Both the position numbers and the translations under genes were made by a program. Under the pieces are notes generated by a model, which had not been told where the DNA came from, did no database searches, and saw only the letters and a program-made list of their open reading frames with translations. Of a DNA stretch of 64,000 nt, positions 30,701 to 38,679 are shown piece by piece. The stretch is taken from assembly GCA_903834465.1 (NCBI GenBank), contig CAILJB010000003.1:1-64000 (forward strand). Direction: 5' to 3'. Positions within the stretch are counted from its first letter, which is position 1; each line of letters begins with the position of its first letter. The stretch is from an uncultured Pseudomonadota bacterium (lineage in GTDB: Bacteria > Pseudomonadota > Gammaproteobacteria > Methylococcales > Methylomonadaceae).

Positions 30701-31073
30701 ATTCTTCAATGGGAATTTGACGAAAATCTTCGCTAGATGGCTTGCTGATTTTAGCGAGCGTTTGTTCAATTTCTTTTTGTAATGCTTTGGTTTTATTGGG
30801 AGCTTGATGAATTGCGGCAGTGAAAACGGCAATTTGATTTTTGAATTGCGCGGTGTTAGTTAAATTATCTTGAGCAGATTGGTAAAGTTTTAGTATCGCT
30901 GTTTTCGCGCTGTCTTCTAAACCTTGCCGCGCATTGAGTGCATCAATTTTGCTTTGTAAAAATTCATTGGTCACGGCTGAATTGGTTTCAGGTTTAGCCA
31001 GCACCACTCCGCCAGCGATGCCAATATTTAGCCAAACCATCAAAAATAGAAAATACAACGAAACACGATTCAT
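27711..31073 (-). CDS. MscK/KefA-like mechanosensitive channel
   Basis: A 1120-residue large MscS-family channel, close in length to E. coli MscK. Signal-like N-terminus ending near ALA ([10 protein letters not shown]), then about 450 residues of periplasmic coiled coil, then about eleven membrane helices. The pore helix and beta-domain are recognisable as [38 protein letters not shown] near residues 935-970. It opens to release solutes under hypo-osmotic stress. It stands alone upstream of the chemoreceptor. Confidence 0.9.
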   Translation of the reverse strand: [1120 protein letters not shown]

Positions 31074-31141
31074 AACACTCCGAATTTAAAAATAGTGAAT
31101 AAAAATTTCAACTAGCTGATTTTGTTGCATATAAAACAAGA

Positions 31142-31194
31142 AATTGTCGCATTGTTAGTTAAATGACAATTGCCATTCTGCACGTTAATAACGT
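31142..31194 (+). promoter_or_regulatory. Candidate upstream activator sites for the hup promoter
   Basis: Two symmetric elements precede the sigma-54 promoter: a 7-bp inverted repeat AATTGTC (31142-31148) with GACAATT (31165-31171), and a perfect 13-bp palindrome ACGTTAATAACGT (31182-31194). Distance (50-100 bp upstream) suits an NtrC-family activator such as HupR/HoxA, but neither matches a consensus I can vouch for. Confidence 0.35.
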
Positions 31195-31245
31195 CAACAG
31201 CTTTCATTCCTCGAAACTAGCCTTTAAGTGTAGCAGTCAATTCCT

Positions 31246-31261
31246 AGGCATACTGTTTGCT
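31246..31261 (+). promoter_or_regulatory. Sigma-54 (-24/-12) promoter of the hydrogenase operon
   Basis: AGGCATACTGTTTGCT matches TGGCAYR-N4-TTGCW at every specified position but the first, with exactly ten bases between the invariant GG and GC. It ends 72 bp before the hupS ATG. Uptake hydrogenase operons are often transcribed from such promoters by RpoN with HupR/HoxA. Confidence 0.8.
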
Positions 31262-31333
31262 GATTAGGCTCAGATTAGCAAAAAAATTCTATAAAAACAT
31301 CACGCTAACGGGATTAACCTGAGGACACAAGCA

Positions 31334-32410
31334 ATGAATGAAACTTTTTATGATGTCATGCGGCAGCAAGGCATTTCGCGGCGGAGCTTTTTGAAATTTT
31401 GCAGTTTAACGGCGGCATCGTTAGGACTTGCACCGTCTTTTGCGCCGAAAATCGCGTATGCCATGGAAACCAAACCGCGTATTCCTGTTTTATGGCTACA
31501 CGGTTTGGAATGTACTTGTTGCTCGGAATCGTTCATTCGCTCAGGTCATCCGCTCGCTAAAGATGTGATTTTGTCGATGCTTTCGCTCGATTACGATGAC
31601 ACGATTATGGCATCGGCTGGACACGAAGCCGAAGCGATTGTCAGTGAAATCGTTGAAAAATATAAAGGCAATTACATTCTCGCTGTCGAAGGCAACGCGC
31701 CATTAGGTGAAGACGGAATGTATTGCATCATTGGCGGCAAACCGTTTGTGGAACAATTGCGCTACGCCGCAGAAAACTGCAAAGCGATTATTTCTTGGGG
31801 TTCGTGTGCATCGTGGGGTTGCGTTCAAGCTGCAAAACCCAATCCAACTCGCGCCACACCGACGCATAAAATTCCTAATTTAGCCAATAAACCCATTATC
31901 AAAGTTCCTGGTTGTCCACCAATTGCCGAAGTGATGACCGCTGTAGTTACTTATCTTTTAACGTTTGATAAGTTGCCAACGCTCGACGCGCAAGGCAGAC
32001 CACAAATGTTTTACAGCCAACGTATTCACGATAAATGTTATCGCCGTCCGCATTTCGACGCAGGTCAATTTGTCGAAGAATGGGATGACGACGCGGCGCG
32101 ACAAGGTCATTGTTTATACAAAATGGGTTGCAAAGGTCCGACGACGTATAACGCTTGTTCGACGATGCGTTGGAATGAAGGCGTGTCGTTCCCGATTCAA
32201 TCAGGTCACGGGTGTTTGGGTTGTTCAGAAGATGGTTTTTGGGATAAAGGCAGTTTTTACGAACGTGTCACAAACATTAACCAATTCGGTATTGAAGCTA
32301 ATGCCGACAAAGTCGGTGGTATTGCCGCAGGTGTTGTTACAGCAGGTGTTGCAGCTCACGCTGGCATTACCGCTCTTAAACGCGCTCAACAACAAGGAGA
32401 ACAAAAATGA
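31334..32410 (+). CDS. hupS: Uptake [NiFe]-hydrogenase small subunit
   Basis: A 358-residue small subunit carrying the electron-transfer FeS clusters. The Tat signal is SRRSFLKFC at residues 15-23, with a hydrophobic stretch and an AYA cleavage region near 43. The proximal cluster motif [19 protein letters not shown] starts at residue 55; CPPIAEVM, the medial/distal cysteines ([29 protein letters not shown]) follow. The pattern resembles group 1d membrane-bound uptake enzymes. Its C-terminal region contains a membrane-anchor-like alanine/valine stretch. GAGG at 31320-31323 precedes the ATG; it overlaps hupL by 4 bp. Confidence 0.97.
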   Translation: MNETFYDVMRQQGISRRSFLKFCSLTAASLGLAPSFAPKIAYAMETKPRIPVLWLHGLECTCCSESFIRSGHPLAKDVILSMLSLDYDDTIMASAGHEAEAIVSEIVEKYKGNYILAVEGNAPLGEDGMYCIIGGKPFVEQLRYAAENCKAIISWGSCASWGCVQAAKPNPTRATPTHKIPNLANKPIIKVPGCPPIAEVMTAVVTYLLTFDKLPTLDAQGRPQMFYSQRIHDKCYRRPHFDAGQFVEEWDDDAARQGHCLYKMGCKGPTTYNACSTMRWNEGVSFPIQSGHGCLGCSEDGFWDKGSFYERVTNINQFGIEANADKVGGIAAGVVTAGVAAHAGITALKRAQQQGEQK

Positions 32411-34203
32411 CCTCAATTATTACTCCGAATGGTTATAACTTAGAGACTGGCGGACGGCGCATTGTTGTTGATCCTGTGACGCGCATCGAAGGTCACATGC
32501 GTTGCGAAGTGAACATTGACGAAAATAACATCATCCGCAACGCCGTTTCGAGCGGCACGATGTGGCGCGGTTTAGAAGTCATTTTAAAAGGTCGTGACCC
32601 GCGCGATGCGTGGGCATTTGTGCAACGGATTTGTGGTGTTTGTACAGGCACGCACGCGCTTACCTCTGTTCGTGCGGTTGAAGATGCGCTGAAAATTTCG
32701 ATTCCTGAAAACGCGAATTCGATTCGTAACATCATGCAATTGACGTTGCAGGTGCAAGACCATCTGGTGCATTTTTATCATTTGCACGCGCTGGATTGGG
32801 TAAATCCTGTTAATGCGTTAAAAGCTGACCCGCAAGCGACTTCTGAATTGCAGCAAAAAATTTCGCCACATAATCCGAAATCTTCACCTGGTTATTTCCG
32901 TGATGTGCAAACGCGCATTCGAAAGTTTGTCGAATCAGGGCAGTTAGGGCCTTTTAAAAACGGTTATTGGACAAATCCCGCATATTTATTGCCGCCCGAA
33001 GCGGATTTGATGGCGGTCACGCATTATTTGGAAGCATTGGATTTTCAAAAAGACATCATGAAAATTCGCACCATTTTTGGTGGCAAAGACCCGCATCCGA
33101 ATTGGTTAGTCGGTGGCGTTCCGTGTGCGATTAACGTTGATGGTGTCGGCGCAGTTGGCGCGATTAACATGGAACGGTTGAATCTGATTTCCTCGCTTAT
33201 CGACCAAAGCATTACCTTTATTGATCAAGTTTATATTCCTGATTTGCTGGCGATTGCAGGTTTTTACAAAGGTTGGCTTTATGGCGGCGGTTTGTCTGGC
33301 ACCAGTTTATTGTCTTACGGCGATATTCCTGACAAAGCCAATGATTATTCTGCCAGCAATTTGCTCATGCCGCGTGGCGCGATTATCAACGGCGATTTGA
33401 GCAAAGTTCACGAAGTCGATTTGCGTGACCCTGAGCAGATTCAAGAGTTTGTACCGCATTCGTGGTATGCGTATCCCGACGATTTGAAAGGCTTACATCC
33501 TTGGGATGGCATCACCGAACCGCATTTCAAATTGGGTAATAAAACCAAAGGCACAAAAACTAACATTCAAGAACTCGACGAAAACGCAAAATACTCGTGG
33601 ATTAAAGCCCCGCGTTGGCGTGGTCATGCAATGGAAGTTGGACCTCTGGCGCGTTATGTGATTGGTTACGCGCAAGGCAACAAAGAAATTACGGAGCAAA
33701 TCAATTTCGTTTTGAAAACGTTAGATGTTCCCGTTACGGCATTATTTTCAACACTCGGACGCACGGCGGCGCGTGGTTTGGAAGCGCAATGGGCGGCGGG
33801 AAAAATGCGTTATTTCATGGATAAATTGGTCACAAATATCAAAGCGGGCGATTTAGCGACCGCAAACGTCACGAAATGGCAAACCGATACTTGGGACAGT
33901 CACGTTAAAGGCGTGGGTTTTACCGAAGCACCGCGTGGCGCGTTGGGTCATTGGCTGGTGATTAAAGACGCGAAAATTGAAAATTATCAATGCGTTGTGC
34001 CGACGACGTGGAACGGTTCGCCGCGCGATGAAGCGGGAAATATTGGGGCATTTGAAGCGGCGTTGATGAATACCAAAGTCGAACGTCCCGAAGAACCTGT
34101 TGAAATTTTACGCACCTTGCACAGTTTTGATCCGTGTCTTGCGTGTTCGACGCACGTTATAAGTCCAGATGGGACGGAATTAACGCAAGTGAAAGTCCGC
34201 TAA
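32407..34203 (+). CDS. hupL: Uptake [NiFe]-hydrogenase large subunit
   Basis: A 598-residue subunit with the Ni-Fe site. The ligand motifs are [11 protein letters not shown] (Cys76, Cys79) and DPCLACSTH (Cys577, Cys580, His583). The 15 residues after His583 form the tail removed by HupD after nickel insertion. RIEGHMR near residue 27 is also typical. It couples through HupS and the b-type cytochrome to the quinone pool, oxidising H2 at the periplasmic face. Confidence 0.97.
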   Translation: MTSIITPNGYNLETGGRRIVVDPVTRIEGHMRCEVNIDENNIIRNAVSSGTMWRGLEVILKGRDPRDAWAFVQRICGVCTGTHALTSVRAVEDALKISIPENANSIRNIMQLTLQVQDHLVHFYHLHALDWVNPVNALKADPQATSELQQKISPHNPKSSPGYFRDVQTRIRKFVESGQLGPFKNGYWTNPAYLLPPEADLMAVTHYLEALDFQKDIMKIRTIFGGKDPHPNWLVGGVPCAINVDGVGAVGAINMERLNLISSLIDQSITFIDQVYIPDLLAIAGFYKGWLYGGGLSGTSLLSYGDIPDKANDYSASNLLMPRGAIINGDLSKVHEVDLRDPEQIQEFVPHSWYAYPDDLKGLHPWDGITEPHFKLGNKTKGTKTNIQELDENAKYSWIKAPRWRGHAMEVGPLARYVIGYAQGNKEITEQINFVLKTLDVPVTALFSTLGRTAARGLEAQWAAGKMRYFMDKLVTNIKAGDLATANVTKWQTDTWDSHVKGVGFTEAPRGALGHWLVIKDAKIENYQCVVPTTWNGSPRDEAGNIGAFEAALMNTKVERPEEPVEILRTLHSFDPCLACSTHVISPDGTELTQVKVR

Positions 34204-34254
34204 TTTTCATATTTTTGGCGTAACATTCGATTTCCCATTTTTAGGAGATAACTC

Positions 34255-34620
34255 ATGAATAAATATATTTCACAATTTGCGACATTACTTTTTTTCACTT
34301 CATTTGCAACGGCTGCGTCAGCACATGAAGGTTTGCACGAAGTAAGTGATTTTTTAAACGGTTTCACACACCCGTTTTTGGGTTTAGACCATATCTTGTT
34401 AATGGTTGGTGTGGGATTTTTAGCCAGTCGTTTTAAATTAGCCATCGGTTTGACGATTGGGTTGTTTGCAAGTTTCACGTTGTTGCATCTTTTCACGCAC
34501 AGCTTAACGCTTAACGATTACGCTTTCGGTTTTATCTTTGCCACAACGATTTTAAATAACATCGGTTTGGTTTTGGGTGCGTTTTTGCTTAAACCGCAAG
34601 CGATTCGTTTAAAAATTTAA
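34255..34620 (+). CDS. hupE: HupE/UreJ family membrane protein, short form
   Basis: A 121-residue protein with an N-terminal signal-like helix ending in ASAHEG, the nickel-binding HX5DH motif as HPFLGLDH, and about three further membrane helices. HupE/UreJ proteins are nickel (or cobalt) permeases for metallocentre assembly and usually have about 190 residues and six helices. This one seems to lack roughly 70 residues after IGLTIGLFASFTLLH, including the second histidine-rich loop, so transport activity is doubtful. The reading frame is otherwise clean, and a GGAG lies 5' of the ATG. Confidence 0.8.
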   Translation: MNKYISQFATLLFFTSFATAASAHEGLHEVSDFLNGFTHPFLGLDHILLMVGVGFLASRFKLAIGLTIGLFASFTLLHLFTHSLTLNDYAFGFIFATTILNNIGLVLGAFLLKPQAIRLKI

Positions 34621-34633
34621 CGGAGTCACAGTC

Positions 34634-35335
34634 ATGAGCAGTAACGCGGTGGAAATACCAAAAGCAGTTTATGTTTATGAAATTCCAGTACGTCTTTGGC
34701 ACAGTTTGAATGCGTTAGCCATTACGGTTTTGGCGGTGACAGGTTATTTAATTGCCAATCCGTTAGCATCGGTAGGCGGCGAAGCGTCTGACCATTTTGT
34801 GATGGGCTACATTCGATTCGCGCATTTTGCGGCAGGTTATGTTTTGGCAATCGGTTTGTTGTTTCGGATTTATTGGGCTTACGCGGGAAATGAATATGCA
34901 CGGCAATTATTTTTGCCACCGTTGTTGACGCAAAAATTTTGGGCAGGCGTTTGGCATGAGATTTTGTGGTACAGCTTCATTGATAAACAGCCGCGTAAAT
35001 ATGTTGGACATAATCCGCTAGCGTTATTGTTCATGCACTTCATTTTGGTGTGGGGAACGCTGTTTATGATTGTCACAGGTTTTGCACTTTATGGCGAAGG
35101 CACGGGGCAAGACAGTTGGCAATTTGCGTTGTTTAGCAGTTGGGTGATTCCGTTGTTTGGTGAAAGTCAGAGTGTTCACAGTTGGCATCATTTGATTATG
35201 TGGGCAATTATTTGTTTTGTTATCGCACATATTTATGTGGCGATTCGAGAAGATAAATTGTCGCGCCAAAGTATGCTCAAAACGATGGTGACAGGTTATC
35301 GAACCTTTAAAGACGATGCGCCCGCCGATGACTAA
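34634..35335 (+). CDS. hupC: Ni/Fe-hydrogenase b-type cytochrome subunit
   Basis: A 233-residue membrane cytochrome b that passes electrons from HupS to quinone. Four membrane segments are visible, with heme-ligand histidines in VRLWHSLNALAITVLAVTGY, FAHFAAGYVLAIGLLFRIYW and SWHHLIMWAIICFVIAHIYVAI. The intervening NPLALLFMHFILVWGTLFMI is characteristic of HupC/HyaC. It overlaps hupD. Confidence 0.95.
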   Translation: MSSNAVEIPKAVYVYEIPVRLWHSLNALAITVLAVTGYLIANPLASVGGEASDHFVMGYIRFAHFAAGYVLAIGLLFRIYWAYAGNEYARQLFLPPLLTQKFWAGVWHEILWYSFIDKQPRKYVGHNPLALLFMHFILVWGTLFMIVTGFALYGEGTGQDSWQFALFSSWVIPLFGESQSVHSWHHLIMWAIICFVIAHIYVAIREDKLSRQSMLKTMVTGYRTFKDDAPADD

Positions 35336-36014
35336 GCCAAACGTTTTATTGCTCGGCATTGGGAATTTGCTTTGGGCGGATGAAGGTTTTGGCGTGCGGG
35401 TGGTTGAGCAACTTTTGAAAAATTACGTTTTTCCTGAAAACGTCACCGTGATGGATGGCGGCACGCAAGGCATTTATCTCGTCGAGCATGTTCAACAAGC
35501 CGATATTTTGATTGTGTTTGACGCGATAGATTTTGGTTTTCCAGCAGGAAGTTTGCATCAAATTCATGATGACGATGTGCCGAATTTTTTAGGCGCGAAA
35601 AAGATGAGTTTGCATCAAACGGGTTTTCAAGAAGTGTTAGCGATGGCGCAATTGCTCGGCGATTATCCGAAACATTTGTTGTTGATTGGCGTGCAACCTG
35701 TTGAATTGGAAGATTTCGGCGGCAGTTTGCGACCTGTTGTGAAAGCGCAAATTAAACCTGCGATGACGTTGGCGTTGAATTATTTGAAAACGTTTGGCAT
35801 TGAACCGCTTGAAATTTCGGATGCCGTAACGCTTGCAGACCCGATGCTGGATATTGCGCGTTATGAAAATGAGCGTCCCTCTGAAACGGTGGCGTGTCGG
35901 TTGGGTGATGAACGGGTGATTTTTGCGCCTGATATTAAAATCACACCGCCGCAAACGCTTGATGGCGCGGTGGCTGTGCCTGTTGATTTTCGGGGGAAAT
36001 ATTTTGAATCATAA
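35316..36014 (+). CDS. hupD: Hydrogenase maturation endopeptidase
   Basis: A 232-residue HupD/HyaD protease, which clips the HupL tail after nickel insertion. Motifs: LLLGIGNLLWADEGFGVRV with the metal-sensing Glu, VMDGGTQGIYL with the Asp, and the HQTGFQEVLA histidine. The C-terminal extension (about 30 residues) is longer than usual. Start 35316 or the in-frame ATG at 35328; both overlap the end of hupC. Confidence 0.94.
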   Translation: MRPPMTKPNVLLLGIGNLLWADEGFGVRVVEQLLKNYVFPENVTVMDGGTQGIYLVEHVQQADILIVFDAIDFGFPAGSLHQIHDDDVPNFLGAKKMSLHQTGFQEVLAMAQLLGDYPKHLLLIGVQPVELEDFGGSLRPVVKAQIKPAMTLALNYLKTFGIEPLEISDAVTLADPMLDIARYENERPSETVACRLGDERVIFAPDIKITPPQTLDGAVAVPVDFRGKYFES

Positions 36015-36067
36015 ATTTCACCGTGCATTAGAATGAGTATTTTTTGAATACTCAGGGGGAAAATTTC

Positions 36068-37075
36068 ATGGCAAGTAGGTTTATTTCAGTCGAAGACTTA
36101 GAAAGTTTTTTTAATATAGACAAAGTACGAATTGATGAATACTTTGAAAATAAAATCAAAGAACGTTATGTAGCTAGACGTAATAACTATCCTTCCAGTA
36201 TTTGCAGTTTATTAGACGCATACACGAAAGGATATAGTGATTTCAAAGAACAATTAGATAGTTTGCATCAAGAAATTATATTAGAACTCTCAAATCACAT
36301 TGATGTTGATAACGAATCGGATGATGAGATAGCTAATAAAATTTTTAGCACTAACAACGATGAGGTTAAGTATCAACTTATTGCTGCTAGACGAAGTTTA
36401 GAACGAGTATATGCAAAGTTAATACAAGAAAATATGGTGATGTTTGCTTACAACACTCAAAAATACGAGGGCAGCGTTCATTTATATTCAAAAATTCACT
36501 TTGATGCTAAATCTCTTTTCGGTCGATGTAGTCGAAGAACGCAACAATCGGCTGATTTAGATATATTTAATTTCTCAAGAGAATTACTGGGGCATTATTT
36601 CGCCTATAACATGCCTGTGATTCCTTCAACAGTCATACTTATCAGACAATCTATTGAAACAAAATTATTACAAACCTTTGGTGTGGCTCGTTTTGTTTAT
36701 GAAGGTAACAACAGCAGGCAAGCAATTGTAAATGTATCAAAGTTACTGGAATTCTGTAAATCTCTTGAAACCCAAAAGAAAATGTCTTTTCCTGTAACTG
36801 TAGAGTTAATAAGCAAAATAAATAAATGGTGTAATCATTATGTTCATACAGGAAATTTTTCTTTTCATATATGGGAAATTGAGTGGGCGCATTATGTTTT
36901 AGCACCTCTTTTTAAAGGTGGACAAGATATGACACTAATGGCACTTGATAGGTCTATATTCATAGACAAAAAGTATTTCGATGAGAATTTTTATAACGAA
37001 CTGGAGAATTTTATTTCAACCAAAATCAAAGTTAAAAAAATTCCACATAAATTTTTATTTAAAGACGCACCGTAA
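36068..37075 (+). CDS. Unknown 335-residue protein inserted in the hup operon
   Basis: Not recognised. The start at 36068 (MASRFISVEDLESFF) is chosen because GGGGGA at 36055-36060 precedes it; a TTG-initiated frame from 36044 is less likely. The protein is soluble, mostly helical and acidic. The C-terminal half has PSTVILIRQSIETKLL and WCNHYVHTGNFSFHIWEIEW, vaguely HEPN-like, but no catalytic motif is certain. Frequent AGA and ATA codons contrast with the hup genes, and no hydrogenase operon I know has a gene like this between hupD and hupF. It reads in the operon direction and could be a cargo gene. Confidence 0.6.
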   Translation: MASRFISVEDLESFFNIDKVRIDEYFENKIKERYVARRNNYPSSICSLLDAYTKGYSDFKEQLDSLHQEIILELSNHIDVDNESDDEIANKIFSTNNDEVKYQLIAARRSLERVYAKLIQENMVMFAYNTQKYEGSVHLYSKIHFDAKSLFGRCSRRTQQSADLDIFNFSRELLGHYFAYNMPVIPSTVILIRQSIETKLLQTFGVARFVYEGNNSRQAIVNVSKLLEFCKSLETQKKMSFPVTVELISKINKWCNHYVHTGNFSFHIWEIEWAHYVLAPLFKGGQDMTLMALDRSIFIDKKYFDENFYNELENFISTKIKVKKIPHKFLFKDAP

Positions 37076-37100
37076 CTATATCAATAAAGGTTAATCATCC

Positions 37101-37400
37101 ATGTGCCTAGGAATCCCCATGCAAGTTATCGGTTTCAACGGTGATTACGCCGTGTGTGAACGCGACGGCACGCAACATTTAATCGACCCGATTTTGGTGG
37201 GCAAACCTGAACTGGGCGCATGGGTGTTAGTTTTTTTAGAAACGGCGCGAGAAATTATCAGCCCTGAGCAAGCCGCACAAATTCAAGATGCCTTGCAAGC
37301 TCTGACGTTGACCTTGCAAGGCGATTATAACGTTGACTATTTATTTGCAGATTTGGTGAATCGAGAGCCGCAACTGCCTGACTTTTTATGTGAGAAATAA
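37101..37400 (+). CDS. hupF: HupF, HypC-family hydrogenase chaperone
   Basis: A 99-residue HypC-type protein beginning MCLGIPMQV, whose N-terminal Cys2 binds iron and the HypD scaffold. HupF stabilises HupL during assembly, particularly under oxygen. The C-terminal tail after EAAQIQDALQAL is typical of HupF rather than plain HypC. It resumes the hup order after the inserted unknown gene, with hupH 2 bp downstream. Confidence 0.93.
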   Translation: MCLGIPMQVIGFNGDYAVCERDGTQHLIDPILVGKPELGAWVLVFLETAREIISPEQAAQIQDALQALTLTLQGDYNVDYLFADLVNREPQLPDFLCEK

Positions 37401-37402
37401 CC

Positions 37403-38239
37403 ATGCAATTACCCATTATTGGTCAAGGTAGCCAACCCAAAGAAACCGACGGCGCAGAACTCGATTTTATGCGTTTGCCTAGCGAAATGATGACGTATTC
37501 CATGCCGCGCGTTTCGGTGACAAATACCAAATCGATTGCCAAAGCGAAAGCGTTGTTGCAATCGGTGCTGGAAGCCTTAAAAAATTACGTTCCCACCGAA
37601 AATCAGGTGTTTCCAACGCTTGGTTTGGATGAAAACGAACTCGCGTTTATCAATGAAATTTTAGGTGAAGGCGAAGTTAGCATTATTCAACAAGGCGATG
37701 TGCAAACGCAGATTCAAGAATCGGTTTTAGCGGGTGTGTGGCGCGTGCAAAGTTTTAACAAACAAGGCGAAGCGCAAAATGATTTTATTGAAATCGGCGA
37801 TATTCCGCGTTTGGTGAAAGAACAAACCTTTGTCGGCGCAAAAAAACAACTGACTTTTGACGAACAAAATTTGCCGAATGGTTTGATGAATGCCTTGCCG
37901 TTGATTGCTGAACTCAATAATCAAATCGCGGATTATTCGCCTGACACGTTAGCGCACGTTATCAATTTGAGTTTGTTGCCGCAAACGCCCGAAGATTTGC
38001 AGTTTTTATATGAAACATTGGGCAAAGGTACGGTGTCGATTTTGTCGCGCAGTTACGGCACAAACCGAATTACTAGCACACTGACGGACAAAGTTTGGTG
38101 GGTGCAGTATTTTAATTCGGACGACACGCTGATTTTAAACACGTTAGAAGTGAGCGACGTGCCAAGCGTAGCGTGTGCGGCGATGGAGGATTTAGCCGAT
38201 AGCGCAGAACGATTGGGCGAAATTCTCAATTTTTATTGA
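37403..38239 (+). CDS. hupH: HupH, hydrogenase maturation protein
   Basis: A 278-residue HupH/HyaF-family protein. It has the duplicated hallmark LGEGEVSIIQQGDVQTQIQESVLAGVWRVQ and LGKGTVSILSRSYGTNRITSTLTDKVWWVQYFNSDDTLILNTLEV, and the N-terminal LPSEMMTYSMP. It assists HupSL maturation, including FeS cluster delivery by comparison with HyaF. hupG and hupI, often flanking it in rhizobia, are missing. It overlaps hupJ by 4 bp. Confidence 0.92.
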   Translation: MQLPIIGQGSQPKETDGAELDFMRLPSEMMTYSMPRVSVTNTKSIAKAKALLQSVLEALKNYVPTENQVFPTLGLDENELAFINEILGEGEVSIIQQGDVQTQIQESVLAGVWRVQSFNKQGEAQNDFIEIGDIPRLVKEQTFVGAKKQLTFDEQNLPNGLMNALPLIAELNNQIADYSPDTLAHVINLSLLPQTPEDLQFLYETLGKGTVSILSRSYGTNRITSTLTDKVWWVQYFNSDDTLILNTLEVSDVPSVACAAMEDLADSAERLGEILNFY

Positions 38240-38679
38240 TGAACGACATCACGCCAATTTTGGAAAGCTGTTTTAAACAGATTCAAACGCAACGCATGGC
38301 AGATGTGCCAATTTTGAATCCAAAATTGCACGTTCAAGCGGTGGATTTTCGGTTTTATCAAGAGGCATGGTTGGGCGTTTTGATTACGCCGTGGTTTATG
38401 AATTTGCTGTATTGGCGCGATGATGACAAAACCGCAGGCGCAAAAATCACGCATCGTTTTCCTGCGGGAGAATTTGAATTTGTGGTTGGTTATGAAAACG
38501 ACTTAGGTTTTTATCAAACATGTTCGTTGTATTCGCCAATGTTTGATTTTGAAGAACAAAAAGTTGCCGTACAAACCGCGCAAGCCGCGTTAAATGCGTT
38601 ACTCGAAATTCCCGAACCGTCAAAAATTAGCCGTCGTGATTTATTTCGTGGGCGATTTTCAAATCGAGAAACGCCGTGA
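38236..38679 (+). CDS. hupJ: HupJ/HybE family hydrogenase assembly chaperone
   Basis: A 147-residue protein of the HybE/HupJ family (MADVPILNPKLHVQAVDFR, GVLITPWFMNLLYWRDD, FPAGEFEFVVGYENDLGFYQTCSLYSPMFDF). HybE-type chaperones check Tat-signal-bearing small subunits before export. The C-terminus ends SRRDLFRGRFSN, a feature shared by HupJ proteins. It overlaps hupK by 4 bp. Confidence 0.92.
   Translation: MMNDITPILESCFKQIQTQRMADVPILNPKLHVQAVDFRFYQEAWLGVLITPWFMNLLYWRDDDKTAGAKITHRFPAGEFEFVVGYENDLGFYQTCSLYSPMFDFEEQKVAVQTAQAALNALLEIPEPSKISRRDLFRGRFSNRETP

Noticed and set aside
36044-36067. Longer start (TTG at 36044) for the unknown gene in the hup operon
   Set aside because: The GGGGGA ribosome-binding site would lie inside the coding sequence; the ATG at 36068 is correctly spaced from it.
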